DNA of 64,000 bases from Sanderia malayensis (lineage: Eukaryota; Cnidaria; Scyphozoa; Semaeostomeae; Pelagiidae), in contig RQOL01000616.1 of assembly GCA_013076295.1 (NCBI GenBank), forward strand, positions 3,562,392-3,626,391. Direction: 5' to 3'. The notes under the pieces are model-generated. The model did no database searches and was not told the origin of the DNA. It saw nothing but the letters and a program-made list of their open reading frames with translations. Below are positions 21,808 to 35,124 of the stretch, piece after piece (position 1 is the stretch's first letter; every line of letters starts with the position of its first letter). The position numbers and the translations under genes are program-made.

Positions 21808-24308
21808 ATGGATAAATTCCAATCACCACTGCTACTATCGATAATTTTTGGACTGTTAGTCGAAAAATGTCATGGCAAGTTGTTATTTTTATTTATACTT
21901 GTTTGGAATAAAAAAGCATAGTTCATCTATGTTTTAAGAGATGGTAAAGGCGTGGATAGATTGTAGGGAAAAGTCTGATAAAGCAAGCGTGCTTCATTTA
22001 ATTTTAGGGCAAGTATCTGTTAGTTCAAGTGCTGCATCGTCAATGAAATTCAACAAAGGTGCACCCCAAGCCTACATTTCATCGTTGTCAAGTGGAAAAG
22101 CTGATCCTAAAATCCCAGTGAACATAAGTGGTGGAGAAATCAACGACGACACTTCTCATCCGCATACTTCTTCACAGCCTCCGACAAGACACCACTCGAC
22201 AAGACTCCCTACGACAGGGCTCCCCACGACAAGACGCTCTACGACAGGACTCCCCACGACAAGACGCCCTACTACAAGACGTCCTACTACAAGAGGCCCT
22301 ACGAAACAACCTCCAACTCCTCGTAATATTTTTTGGCATACTTTTAGCTAATGTTTTGAAGCGGTTTGAAGACACATTAAGTAAATCGATGCTGAACGCA
22401 TCATAATTTGCTTTACTTCTCTCCCTTTTCAGCAAAGAAAAAAACTGCATGGGACTATAAAGAAACGGATCAAGGTAAAGTATGCTGATAAAATAATTAC
22501 CACTTCACAAATTTCAGAATGCTTCCAGATTAAAAAGTTGATGTTTTTTCGCAGCTTATGGTCCCGTAAGCTGGTCTTATTTGGCACCACAGTGCGCTGG
22601 AAAGTACCAGTCTCCCATAAATATAGTGACGGCTGAGGCTGAAAAGAAACCAATTTCAAGTCCATTGCTTTTTGACATAGTGGACGACATAAATGATCCT
22701 AGCAAGGCGGCAAATGTGGTGGTGAGGGGTAAATTCATAAACAATGGCAGAGCTCTTGGATTTAAAGTGATGAACAATGATACTTCAGTAAAGCTCAGTG
22801 GAGATGTTGTGGGACGTGGTAAAATATACACACTTAGACAATTTCATTTTCATTTTGGCTGCGAAGGCAAAATGGGCTCAGAACATTTACTGGATGGCGT
22901 TCGATACCCAGGAGAGGTAATCACCAACCTTTCACGATTTGTTGCTTTGAAGGGAATAATTTATGAATAACACTCTATCTATCTTCAATTCAAGATGCAT
23001 TTCCTGTTTTCAAACGACAAGTACGAAACGAGAAAACAAGCCGAAAAGGAGCGAGATGGTTTTGCAGCGATTGCATTCTTTCTTCGGGTAAATAATCTTG
23101 TCCCATAATCCTGTCCCAGAATCTTGTCCGATTATCTTGCCCCATGATCTTATCCCATAATCAACATCATAATCATAATGGGCAAACATTAATAGCCCTG
23201 ATACTTTGGTAAAACTGCAGCAAGTTACGTCAATTCTCACTTTCAAATACAAGCACACGGATACAACACTTGATTGTTTTTTCAATGCTGTTTTGCAGGA
23301 CGATCCTACAGTAGAAGATCTTGGAACCGCCCAATTTCAATCGATTCTTGAGCACATTGCAAGTCCGAGTACGTGCAACACATTCAAAATTGTCTGTTGT
23401 AAAATTTACGAGTCTCTTCAAAACAACAAACGCCCTATTTTCTTACCTTTAGATACATCTGTTGACGAGTCTGAGGGATTTTCATTGAAAAGTGTAATGC
23501 CGTTTTTAAAAGAAGGTACGCTAAATGAGGAGAGATTTGCGTATAGAGGATCTCTCACAGCTCCACCATGCACAGAGGCAGTCACGTGGATTGTGTTCAA
23601 AAAAGTGAGAGACGTTCAAAGAAGTACCGTAAGCAACTATTCATTTCATGATTTTATAGCTAATGCAACCCTTCTGTGAGCCTCCTTCAGAAGTTAATTA
23701 TTTCAAAATCAATAATATTGTAATTTATACCGAATACCATGATAGATGGAGACATACTTCTGTTCCCTTTGAGAGACGAAGGTTTTGGACAAAAAACTTT
23801 TCATCGTATGCATTCTAACTTTTCAACCACTTGGGACATGTTTCAGGTAGTTAACTATTAACTAACAAAGGGCGACTGGCACGTTAATTAATCAGTTCTA
23901 ACTAAAGTTAATTAAGTTTTCATGTAATTATTTTCCCCCAGACCAGACACGCAAAGTAATACACTTCACTTGAAACAACCCTAATTACTCGGGTGTCAAA
24001 CGCGTGTCTCTCCCACCCATCAACCCACTACGAGTATGCAAATATCCAAGCAAGAAAAATATAAAAGTAAAGATTGAAATTAAATATTAGGTTAGATTCA
24101 CACCACGTACCTTTGATTTTAGTTTGAAATGATGCAAAAATACACTCAAGGCACTTACGGTAAAATGTGCAACAATTACAGACCAATAAAACCAGTGAAT
24201 GACAGAAGAGTATTTGAATTTCTGCAATCTGAGGTAAACTCAAAGACGAATAAAAATCCAGCGCAGTTCAAATTACAAACACGACAACTAAATGATGTTC
24301 CACAGTAG
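21808..24308 (+). CDS. secreted alpha-carbonic anhydrase C
   Basis: This is effectively the same gene as copy B, shifted by 5332 bp: exons 21808-21874, 22008-22322, 22433-22474, 22555-22916, 22995-23087, 23299-23368, 23453-23628, 24123-24308, giving 436 residues. It has the same signal peptide, stalk, zinc-ligand motifs, His64-to-Arg and Thr200-to-Ala changes and GC donor in intron 1. I saw no coding difference from B. It is either a very recent duplicate kept identical by conversion or an assembly repeat. Confidence 0.88.
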
Positions 24309-25075
24309 CTGATTCGAAGTCCATATCACTCACGAACTGGAAAAAATAGCTGCCGATAAGGTAACAGCTCGAGAAACAAGACACCGATTGCAAGATCAAC
24401 AAAATGGAATATGGACATAGTGTGGGTGGTATTGGTGAAGTTCAACCCGCAAACGTTGAAACTGGTGGAGCAAATCAAATTAACATCAAATCAGCCAATA
24501 ACACTTCAGGCGTGCAACAACAATTCACTACAGGCTCTCCTGTGAATTAAGCTTTGTGCATTGGCAGTAAACAATCATCTGAACTTATTCAAAAGAGATC
24601 AAAAAAGAACTCATAAGACTGTCAGTAGCTTTTTATTCCCTCGTGATTTATTATTTCAGCTACAAATTAACTTTTTATAAAAAATATATATAAAAATCAT
24701 TTGTTCAAAACAACGCACGTATCAAAGCACGTTAAAAACATTTATATTAAAAAAATGCATAAAAATGTTCTGATTGCAAAATGACTTATACTTAATATAA
24801 AATATACTAGTTCAAGATTCGATGGATATATTTTGATCACAAACAATTATGCCATATATACTCTGGCATAAATAACCAAATTATCACACCTTGGATATAA
24901 CGATGTTTGTCAATGCACTGATAGTGAAAGATCTGTGTAAATGCTATGTAATGTAACTGACAAAATACCAGTAAGTACTCTATGAATGACAACTGAAAAG
25001 TATATAAAAAATATTCAGAAATAACGTCAAGTCACATCGTAAAACTCACTGCATGTAGTCCTCTTCTAGGCGTAG

Positions 25076-26757
25076 TTAAAACCTCCTATCATCATCATCA
25101 TCATCAAATAAATCATCATCACCTTCATCATCGAATAAATCATCATTAAACGACGTCAGTGCGCGACTTGAAGATTTCTCTCCACTGTCTCCTTTCCTCA
25201 GTTGCTGTGCCGAGCTGCCCTTTGCACCAGTACGAAGCATTGATACTGGTGCATCTGTACACCTGCAGCTCTCTTTGTTGCGAACCTTGCCGGAGGGGCA
25301 GGGGTCAGTGATGCAATCGCAGCGACATGTATTCTCGTTCCATTTTCTTGTGCGTGACTTGCAAATACGACGATTACTGCATATGCATCCGCATTCTCCT
25401 GTTGACCACTGCGAAATAAAAAATACCGACAATGACAATAAATCTGAAAGAATCTAAATATACTTGCAAGTTCTTTGCCACAAGTTGAATAAATGCTTTC
25501 ACTAGAAAAAAGCAATGATAATTTCACTATAGTTATTTAGCAAAGTAACTTGCATGTTTGTCTGTTGGACATGCTGTTGGTGTTAATAGGCATTCGCATT
25601 GACATCTTGCTTGTGAATAGGTCTGCTTTGGGTAGCAATCTGCTTTCTTTACAATACAGTCGCATTTGCAGGCAGAATCCTCAACAAAATTCATATTGAT
25701 ACTCCTTGGTGGATTATCTGTAAAGTATCATCGTCAAGCATCAGAAAATATATCACACAAATAAATACTAAAGATTATAACGTCAACTATGTCCAATTTA
25801 AGCACCCTCGGGAGGCATGAAAATCTTTGAATTACAAAAAGTTCAATCAAGGGAGGTTTGCTTTATAAGAATTGGCTCTTTAGCATCTTTGAAAAGACAA
25901 GAAATTTTGTTTGAATTACATAGTTTGAATTATGCAGATTTGGCTGTAAAACAAGTTGGACAGTGTTAAAATTTGTCCCTTCAACTAGACCAAAACCAAT
26001 GAATTTCCATCTGTTAGGTACAGCAGGTTGCCTTATTCTTATGTAATGTTACGGATCTTTACAAATATCATGTAAAAAGAGAACTTACAATAACCTTAAG
26101 AGAGGGTGTTCTCCTAATTTTCGCAGCTTCTTCATGCTTTTACATGGAAACAATTTTACTTAGTATGTTAAATATATTTTGATGTTTAACTTCATCCAGG
26201 GTACTTACATCCGTCAATAACAAAGACAGGGACTGTTTTGTTAACTGTAGATGTTGAAACACATTCCATGGATAGTTGACAGCATCCACTGCATTTCTTC
26301 AAATTTATGCAGCGTGGTAAAAGAAATTCACCAGGTTTGTGGGGAATCAAATGATTCCTACTCTTCAATGCACATCCAAGCTTGTATGGATCTGAAATAT
26401 GATGGTTAAATGACTTGATGATTTATGAGTGAATAACAGATAATTTCAGCTGTTAAGACTTGTGAATTAACATCAAATTACATTAGCTGATATATCATAT
26501 TATATATCAGGTTATATTAGCTGATGAACCATATTATACATCAGGTTATATTAGCTGATATATCGTATTATATTAGCTATATAGTAATATTAGCTGATAC
26601 AGCAACAGTGTGACAGTACTTACTTGCAAGTAATAGTGCGCCAGTGATAGTTGCACCATTACTTACAAGTGGTATTATGACGAGGACAGGAGTAGAAAGT
26701 ATGTCATATCTATTTAATTCATTCTATCTTACCTTCCACCAAAGTGTCAGCAACTTT
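25076..26757 (-). pseudogene. headless PDGF/VEGF-like gene, unit 2 (exons 4-6 only)
   Basis: Exons at 26209-26391, 25550-25717 and 25076-25398 match unit 1. Again only 25 bp of exon 3 (26733-26757) remain, at the junction with the next unit. There is no signal peptide or collagen exon. Confidence 0.8.
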
Positions 26758-27138
26758 GAATGCAATAACAATAAAATACTTATCTGGAAGAGTTTTCATC
26801 GTATTTTTCGTCTGGGACTTCGAAGACACAGAAAGTGCATATCAGTTTCAAAAAATTTTGTTTACCTCAAAAACAATATTACGCAAAGAACATTTCAGGT
26901 GAACTTTATTTCTAGTAAAGGCACCCATTTTTTTGCTCGCAATCATGCTATTAACAATAAATAATTAATGCTATTTGTTGAAGGACATCAGTAAGAGAAT
27001 TGGCTCAAAAGGAAAATTGTAGGTAAGAACAATTACGCAGATTGGTACGGCCAAGAAACTGCATTGAAACAACAAAGTAGTCGGTAATTTGTACGACATA
27101 CTGTACACACTGTAGCAGAAATAAAAATTTTAGACAAA

Positions 27139-29638
27139 ATGGATAAATTCCAATCACCATTGCTACTATCGATAATTTTTGGACTGTTAGTCGAAAAATG
27201 TCATGGCAAGTTGTTATTTTTATTTATACTTGTTTGGAATAAAAAACATAGTTCATCTATGTTTTAAGAGATGGTAAAGGCGTGGATAGATTGTAGGGAA
27301 AAGTCTGATAAAGCAAGCGTGCTTCATTTAATTTTAGGGCAAGTATCTGTTAGTTCAAGTGCTGCATCGTCAATGAAATTCAACAAAGGTGCACCCCAAG
27401 CCTACATTTCATCGTTGTCAAGTGGAAAAGCTGATCCTAAAATCCCAGTGAACATAAGTGGTGGAGAAATCAACGACGACACTTCTCATCCGCATACTTC
27501 TTCACAGCCTCCGACAAGACACCACTCGACAAGACTCCCTACGACAGGGCTCCCCACGACAAGACGCTCTACGACAGGACTCCCCACGACAAGACGCCCT
27601 ACTACAAGACGTCCTACTACAAGAGGCCCTACGAAACAACCTCCAACTCCTCGTAATATTTTTTGGCATACTTTTAGCTAATGTTTTGAAGCGGTTTGAA
27701 GACACATTAAGTAAATCGATGCTGAACGCATCATAATTTGCTTTACTTCTCTCCCTTTTCAGCAAAGAAAAAAACTGCATGGGACTATAAAGAAACGGAT
27801 CAAGGTAAAGTATGCTGATAAAATAATTACCACTTCACAAATTTCAGAATGCTTCCAGATTAAAAAGTTGATGTTTTTTCGCAGCTTATGGTCCCGTAAG
27901 CTGGTCTTATTTGGCACCACAGTGCGCTGGAAAGTACCAGTCTCCCATAAATATAGTGACGGCTGAGGCTGAAAAGAAACCAATTTCAAGTCCATTGCTT
28001 TTTGACATAGTGGACGACATAAATGATCCTAGCAAGGCGGCAAATGTGGTGGTGAGGGGTAAATTCATAAACAATGGCAGAGCTCTTGGATTTAAAGTGA
28101 TGAACAATGATACTTCAGTAAAGCTCAGTGGAGATGTTGTGGGACGTGGTAAAATATACACACTTAGACAATTTCATTTTCATTTTGGCTGCGAAGGCAA
28201 AATGGGCTCAGAACATTTACTGGATGGCGTTCGATACCCAGGAGAGGTAATCACCAACCTTTCACGATTTGTTGCTTTGAAGGGAATAATTTATGAATAA
28301 CACTCTATCTATCTTCAATTCAAGATGCATTTCCTGTTTTCAAACGACAAGTACGAAACGAGAAAACAAGCCGAAAAGGAGCGAGATGGTTTTGCAGCGA
28401 TTGCATTCTTTCTTCGGGTAAATAATCTTGTCCCATAATCCTGTCCCAGAATCTTGTCCGATTATCTTGCCCCATGATCTTATCCCATAATCAACATCAT
28501 AATCATAATGGGCAAACATTAATAGCCCTGATACTTTGGTAAAACTGCAGCAAGTTACGTCAATTCTCACTTTCAAATACAAGCACACGGATACAACACT
28601 TGATTGTTTTTTCAATGCTGTTTTGCAGGACGATCCTACAGTAGAAGATCTTGGAACCGCCCAATTTCAATCGATTCTTGAGCACATTGCAAGTCCGAGT
28701 ACGTGCAACACATTCAAAATTGTCTGTTGTAAAATTTACGAGTCTCTTCAAAACAACAAACGCCCTATTTTCTTACCTTTAGATACATCTGTTGACGAGT
28801 CTGAGGGATTTTCATTGAAAAGTGTAATGCCGTTTTTAAAAGAAGGTACGCTAAATGAGGAGAGATTTGCGTATAGAGGATCTCTCACAGCTCCACCATG
28901 CACAGAGGCAGTCACGTGGATTGTGTTCAAAAAAGTGAGAGACGTTCAAAGAAGTACCGTAAGCAACTATTCATTTCATGATTTTATAGCTAATGCAACC
29001 CTTCTGTGAGCCTCCTTCAGAAGTTAATTATTTCAAAATCAATAATATTGTAATTTATACCGAATACCATGATAGATGGAGACATACTTCTGTTCCCTTT
29101 GAGAGACGAAGGTTTTGGACAAAAAACTTTTCATCGTATGCATTCTAACTTTTCAACCACTTGGGACATGTTTCAGGTAGTTAACTATTAACTAACAAAG
29201 GGCGACTGGCACGTTAATTAATCAGTTCTAACTAAAGTTAATTAAGTTTTCATGTAATTATTTTCCCCCAGACCAGACACGCAAAGTAATACACTTCACT
29301 TGAAACAACCCTAATTACTCGGGTGTCAAACGCGTGTCTCTCCCACCCATCAACCCACTACGAGTATGCAAATATCCAAGCAAGAAAAATATAAAAGTAA
29401 AGATTGAAATTAAATATTAGGTTAGATTCACACCACGTACCTTTGATTTTAGTTTGAAATGATGCAAAAATACACTCAAGGCACTTACGGTAAAATGTGC
29501 AACAATTACAGACCAATAAAACCAGTGAATGACAGAAGAGTATTTGAATTTCTGCAATCTGAGGTAAACTCAAAGACGAATAAAAATCCAGCGCAGTTCA
29601 AATTACAAACACGACAACTAAATGATGTTCCACAGTAG
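27139..29638 (+). CDS. secreted alpha-carbonic anhydrase D
   Basis: This is a near-identical copy of B and C: exon 1 at 27139-27205, then exons 27338-27652, 27763-27804, 27885-28246, 28325-28417, 28629-28698, 28783-28958, 29453-29638, giving 436 residues. The only coding change I noticed is a silent CTG-to-TTG in the signal peptide; intron 1 has lost one base. Motifs and the GC splice donor are as in B. Confidence 0.88.
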
Positions 29639-30405
29639 CTGATTCGAAGTCCATATCACTCACGAACTGGAAAAAATAGCTGCCGATAAGGTAACAGCTC
29701 GAGAAACAAGACACCGATTGCAAGATCAACAAAATGGAATATGGACATAGTGTGGGTGGTATTGGTGAAGTTCAACCCGCAAACGTTGAAACTGGTGGAG
29801 CAAATCAAATTAACATCAAATCAGCCAATAACACTTCAGGCGTGCAACAACAATTCACTACAGGCTCTCCTGTGAATTAAGCTTTGTGCATTGGCAGTAA
29901 ACAATCATCTGAACTTATTCAAAAGAGATCAAAAAAGAACTCATAAGACTGTCAGTAGCTTTTTATTCCCTCGTGATTTATTATTTCAGCTACAAATTAA
30001 CTTTTTATAAAAAATATATATAAAAATCATTTGTTCAAAACAACGCACGTATCAAAGCACGTTAAAAACATTTATATTAAAAAAATGCATAAAAATGTTC
30101 TGATTGCAAAATGACTTATACTTAATATAAAATATACTAGTTCAAGATTCGATGGATATATTTTGATCACAAACAATTATGCCATATATACTCTGGCATA
30201 AATAACCAAATTATCACACCTTGGATATAACGATGTTTGTCAATGCACTGATAGTGAAAGATCTGTGTAAATGCTATGTAATGTAACTGACAAAATACCA
30301 GTAAGTACTCTATGAATGACAACTGAAAAGTATATAAAAAATATTCAGAAATAACGTCAAGTCACATCGTAAAACTCACTGCATGTAGTCCTCTTCTAGG
30401 CGTAG

Positions 30406-32050
30406 TTAAAACCTCCTATCATCATCATCATCATCAAATAAATCATCATCACCTTCATCATCGAATAAATCATCATTAAACGACGTCAGTGCGCGACTTG
30501 AAGATTTCTCTCCACTGTCTCCTTTCCTCAGTTGCTGTGCCGAGCTGCCCTTTGCACCAGTACGAAGCATTGATACTGGTGCATCTGTACACCTGCAGCT
30601 CTCTTTGTTGCGAACCTTGCCGGAGGGGCAGGGGTCAGTGATGCAATCGCAGCGACATGTATTCTCGTTCCATTTTCTTGTGCGTGACTTGCAAATACGA
30701 CGATTACTGCATATGCATCCGCATTCTCCTGTTGACCACTGCGAAATAAAAAATACCGACAATGACAATAAATCTGAAAGAATCTAAATATACTTGCAAG
30801 TTCTTTGCCACAAGTTGAATAAATGCTTTCACTAGAAAAAAGCAATGATAATTTCACTATAGTTATTTAGCAAAGTAACTTGCATGTTTGTCTGTTGGAC
30901 ATGCTGTTGGTGTTAATAGGCATTCGCATTGACATCTTGCTTGTGAATAGGTCTGCTTTGGGTAGCAATCTGCTTTCTTTACAATACAGTCGCATTTGCA
31001 GGCAGAATCCTCAACAAAATTCATATTGATACTCCTTGGTGGATTATCTGTAAAGTATCATCGTCAAGCATCAGAAAATATATCACACAAATAAATACTA
31101 AAGATTATAACGTCAACTATGTCCAATTTAAGCACCCTCGGGAGGCATGAAAATCTTTGAATTACAAAAAGTTCAATCAAGGGAGGTTTGCTTTATAAGA
31201 ATTGGCTCTTTAGCATCTTTGAAAAGACAAGAAATTTTGTTTGAATTACATAGTTTGAATTATGCAGATTTGGCTGTAAAACAAGTTGGACAGTGTTAAA
31301 ATTTGTCCCTTCAACTAGACCAAAACCAATGAATTTCCATCTGTTAGGTACAGCAGGTTGCCTTATTCTTATGTAATGTTACGAATCTTTACAAATATCA
31401 TGTAAAAAGAGAACTTACAATAACCTTAAGAGAGGGTGTTCTCCTAATTTTCGCAGCTTCTTCATGCTTTTACATGGAAACAATTTTACTTAGTATGTTA
31501 AATATATTTTGATGTTTAACTTCATCCAGGGTACTTACATCCGTCAATAACAAAGACAGGGACTGTTTTGTTAACTGTAGATGTTGAAACACATTCCATG
31601 GATAGTTGACAGCATCCACTGCATTTCTTCAAATTTATGCAGCGTGGTAAAAGAAATTCACCAGGTTTGTGGGGAATCAAATGATTCCTACTCTTCAATG
31701 CACATCCAAGCTTGTATGGATCTGAAATATGATGGTTAAATGACTTGATGATTTATGAGTGAATAACAGATAATTTCAGCTGTTAAGACTTGTGAATTAA
31801 CATCAAATTACATTAGCTGATATATCATATTATATATCAGGTTATATTAGCTGATGAACCATATTATACATCAGGTTATATTAGCTGATATATCGTATTA
31901 TATTAGCTATATAGTAATATTAGCTGATACAGCAACAGTGTGACAGTACTTACTTGCAAGTAATAGTGCGCCAGTGATAGTTGCACCATTACTTACAAGT
32001 GGTATTATGACGAGGACAGGAGTAGAAAGTATGTCATATCTATTTAATTC
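30406..32050 (-). pseudogene. headless PDGF/VEGF-like gene, unit 3 (exons 4-6 only)
   Basis: Exons at 31539-31721, 30880-31047 and 30406-30728 match the other units. This copy has lost even the exon 3 remnant, because the unit ends at the palindromic junction near 32060. One substitution (G to A near 31383) distinguishes its intron. Confidence 0.8.
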
Positions 32051-32062
32051 ATTCTATCTTAA

Positions 32063-32085
32063 GGTTCTATCTTAAAGATAGAACC
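32063..32085. repeat. perfect palindrome at the rearrangement junction
   Basis: GGTTCTATCTT, one central A, then AAGATAGAACC form a perfect 11-bp-arm palindrome. It sits exactly between the end of duplication unit 3 and the start of the 5'-truncated carbonic anhydrase E. It reuses the local sequence TTCTATCTTA, which suggests a templated or foldback insertion made when the junction formed. Confidence 0.8.
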
Positions 32086-32094
32086 ATCTTATCA

Positions 32095-34001
32095 TGTGCT
32101 GGAAACCACCAATCTCCAATAGACATAGTATCGCAACTTTCAGAATCAAAGCCTTTATCAAATCCACTAAAGTTGGCTATGACTCACAGTGATCCAACCG
32201 TAAGTTCAAATATGATTGTCAAGGGAAGATTCATTAACAATGGTAAAGCCCTTGGGTTCAATGTGGCACATGCTGAAACTCCAATTAAACTTGCTGGTAC
32301 TGTATTCAGAAAGGACACATACACGCTCAGGCAGTTCCACTTTCATTTTGGCTGCGAAGGCGAAATGGGCTCAGAGCATTCTCTGAATGGCCAACGCTTT
32401 CCCGGGGAGGTAAGTTGCACCAATTTTGTGCCAATTTTGTACCATTTTGAGTACAGTGTTCATCTGGACAAATCTGAAAGTGAGCTTGATTTACATCAAA
32501 ACGTTGCTTTTCTTTTCAAGATACATTTCATCTTCACAAACGACAAATATCAATCAGGAAAAGAAGCCATGAAAAAGCCTGATGGCTTAGCAGCACTCGC
32601 GTTTTTCATACAGGTAAAAGGTTGTCTATCAGTGACGTAAAGCCTCGATTGCACGTCACAGTAACATCATTACGAGACATGTTCTATGTACTGCAGTAGT
32701 TTTTTCTTAATTTATTCAACTATAACACGCTGTTATTTTATATTTACACAGTACGATGACAAAGTCGAAAATCGTGCTATGGCAAGACTCAATGAAAACT
32801 TACAAAAACTTAGAAGTCCTCGTACGTGAAATCAAAATATTGCCAACCAAACTTTATTCATAAAATTCACTTATTTCATGTTCACGTTTTCATGGCCTTA
32901 CTATGATTTTCCTACCAATAGATGACTCACTTGAATTCCCGGATGGACTATCATTGACAAACTTGGTGCCAGCATTGAAGCAAGGTATTGGACACTTGAG
33001 CAGATTTGCCTACAAAGGATCACTGCCAACTCCTCCCTGCTATGAGTCAGTCACATGGATTGTGTTTAGAAGGCCTGTAAAAATGAAACCAGCTACGGTG
33101 TGTATCCATTGTCTATTATTATTATTATTATTATTGTTATTGCATTGAAGTCGCGTGATAATTGTTTCTTGACAGTGCGAGATTCACAACGCACCCCTCT
33201 CTCCCCAAGAGACTCTTGAGGTGGGGGCTACATAAAGGGGCAAATGCTTGGAATATTTGTTAAAAGACTTTAGAAATTATTATGCTAGAATGTGATATTC
33301 CCAAGTTCCGAGTTAATAAATATTTAATCGTGACATTTGGAATACATATTATTCACTCACCTCCAATTTAGATGGAAAACATGCGTAATGAGCTTCAAAG
33401 TGAAAAGGCAAGAATGTGCAACAACTTTCGACCAACCCAACCATTGAACGATAGAAGAGTGTTCAAATTTTTGGCAGCTCAAATTCAACCGACTATAAAG
33501 CCATCTGCAAGGCCGAGTGGAAGTTCAGTGCAACCAGCTACGCTATCGCCAGCATTAGAAGAAGAAGATGCAGAAATTCCTGATTCGAAGTCCATACCAC
33601 TCACGAAGCTTGTTGGTGCTGGAAACAAAGCAGCAAAAGTAGCTGCCGATAAGGTAACAGCTCCAGAAACAAGACACGACATGCAAGATCAACAAGCTGG
33701 ACATAGTGTGGGTGTTGGTGAAGTTCAACCCGCAAACGTTGAAACATCCAAACAAGTTTCAGGTGTGCAGCAACAATTCACGGCAGGCTCTCCTGCGACT
33801 TCGACGTTCGCCAAGAATTCGGCCAGTAAAGATTCCAAGTTGATTCCTGAAGGAAATACAAAACAAGAACTTAGTCAACAGTTTGACAACAAAGCACAAA
33901 ACTATGCAGCAAAACCGAACTCTCCTGCTGGTAGTGGACAAGTCGACAACAAACAAAACAATAACCCTACCGTGGCCCCAGGAATGAAGCGACAAAATTA
34001 A
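32095..34001 (+). pseudogene. alpha-carbonic anhydrase E, 5'-truncated copy of A
   Basis: Homology to copy A begins abruptly at TGTGCTGGAAACCACC inside exon 5. Exons present: 32095-32409 (partial), 32521-32613, 32752-32821, 32922-33097, 33372-34001. Signal peptide, Cys-rich cassette, linker exons and the start of the catalytic domain are gone. The retained part is open and almost identical to A, including His64-to-Lys, Thr199-to-Pro and the full 209-residue last exon. One TTA unit is missing in the intron microsatellite near 33115. Without a promoter or secretion signal this is most likely a dead fragment. Confidence 0.85.
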
Positions 34002-34149
34002 TAATAAATGTATTATAAGTATGAGATTTTAAATGTTTGAAACAAATTTTCATTACACGATTGATTAGTCTTGAAAAAGTAAAAAAATTAAATGCCTTAA
34101 ATTCTGAGTGTAATGCACATTACTTATCTTGAACGGATACTATTGTCAA

Positions 34150-34690
34150 AATGTTAATATACAAAAAATGTAGATGCATCTTTTTATTGATGTCTTTTGA
34201 GTTGTCTCTAATTCCTCAAAAACATGGCTAGGGCTTATCCTGACCACACGAGGAGGGCTGCACTTGGATACCAGGGACAGATTTTTGCTTGCGATTATAT
34301 CAGGATGTCTCTTCTTGCGGTCGACCTGTTGTCCCTGCGCAGGAGACTGCATATCAAATGAGAGGGGGGGGACGTTTTAGTGAACTGGGCTGAGAGCCAG
34401 CCCTATCAAACCGATTACATGACGAGCGCGAAAACACATCGTTTCTGGCCCAATTAACAGGACCAGCCCTCTTTCGTGCAGATGAGGATATCGCCTACTG
34501 GGGCTGGCCTGGCCCTGTCTACATGTAATCACTATGGCAAGTCCTACCTCGTCAAAAACTTATCTATCTCAGGCCAGCCCTTCTCACTTTATCAGGCCAA
34601 TAGTTGATATGAAGAGCAACCTTTCTTTTAAAAAGCAAAAATAATTAACAATTTTCCTCTTAATTTCCTTTTGCCATATTCCTGTGCGTA
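34150..34690. repeat. carbonic anhydrase 3'-flank block, copy 2 of 3
   Basis: This matches 15590-16060 and 38056-38590, and carries the ~90-bp segment (around 34556-34645) that is missing in the first block. It leads into the conserved upstream block of copy F, so the order gene-flank-promoter is repeated along the array. Confidence 0.75.
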
Positions 34691-35124
34691 TTTGCATCTA
34701 GAGCTCTCAATGTAACTAATTAGGGGTGTTTTCATACAGTAAGAATGCAATAACAATAAAATACTTATCTGGAAGAGTTTTCATCGTATTTTTCGTCTGG
34801 GACTTCGAAGACACAGAAAGTGCATATCAGTTTCAAAAAATTTTGTTTACCTCAAAAACAATATTACGCAAAGAACATTTCAGGTGAACTTTATTTCTAG
34901 TAAAGGCACCCATTGTTTTTGCTCGCAATCATGCTATTAACAATAAATAATTAATGCTATTTGTTGAAGGACATCAGTAAGAGAATTGGCTCAAAAAGAA
35001 AATTGTAGGTAAGAACAATTACGCAGATTGGTACGGCCAAGAAATTGCATTGAAACAACAAAGTAGTCGGTAATTTGTACGACATACTGTACACACTGTA
35101 GCAGAAATAAAATTTTTAGACAAA

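Larger units (their letters stand above)
21426..26757. repeat. tandem 5332-bp duplication unit 2
   Basis: This is the second of three near-identical units, containing carbonic anhydrase C and the second headless PDGF/VEGF-like copy. It has the same exon content and the same right-hand junction (about 26757/26758) as unit 1. Confidence 0.92.
26758..32060. repeat. tandem duplication unit 3 (right end truncated)
   Basis: The third unit carries carbonic anhydrase D and a headless PDGF/VEGF-like copy. It ends at about 32060, roughly 30 bp earlier than units 1 and 2. There it runs into a short palindrome and then the truncated carbonic anhydrase E. Confidence 0.9.
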
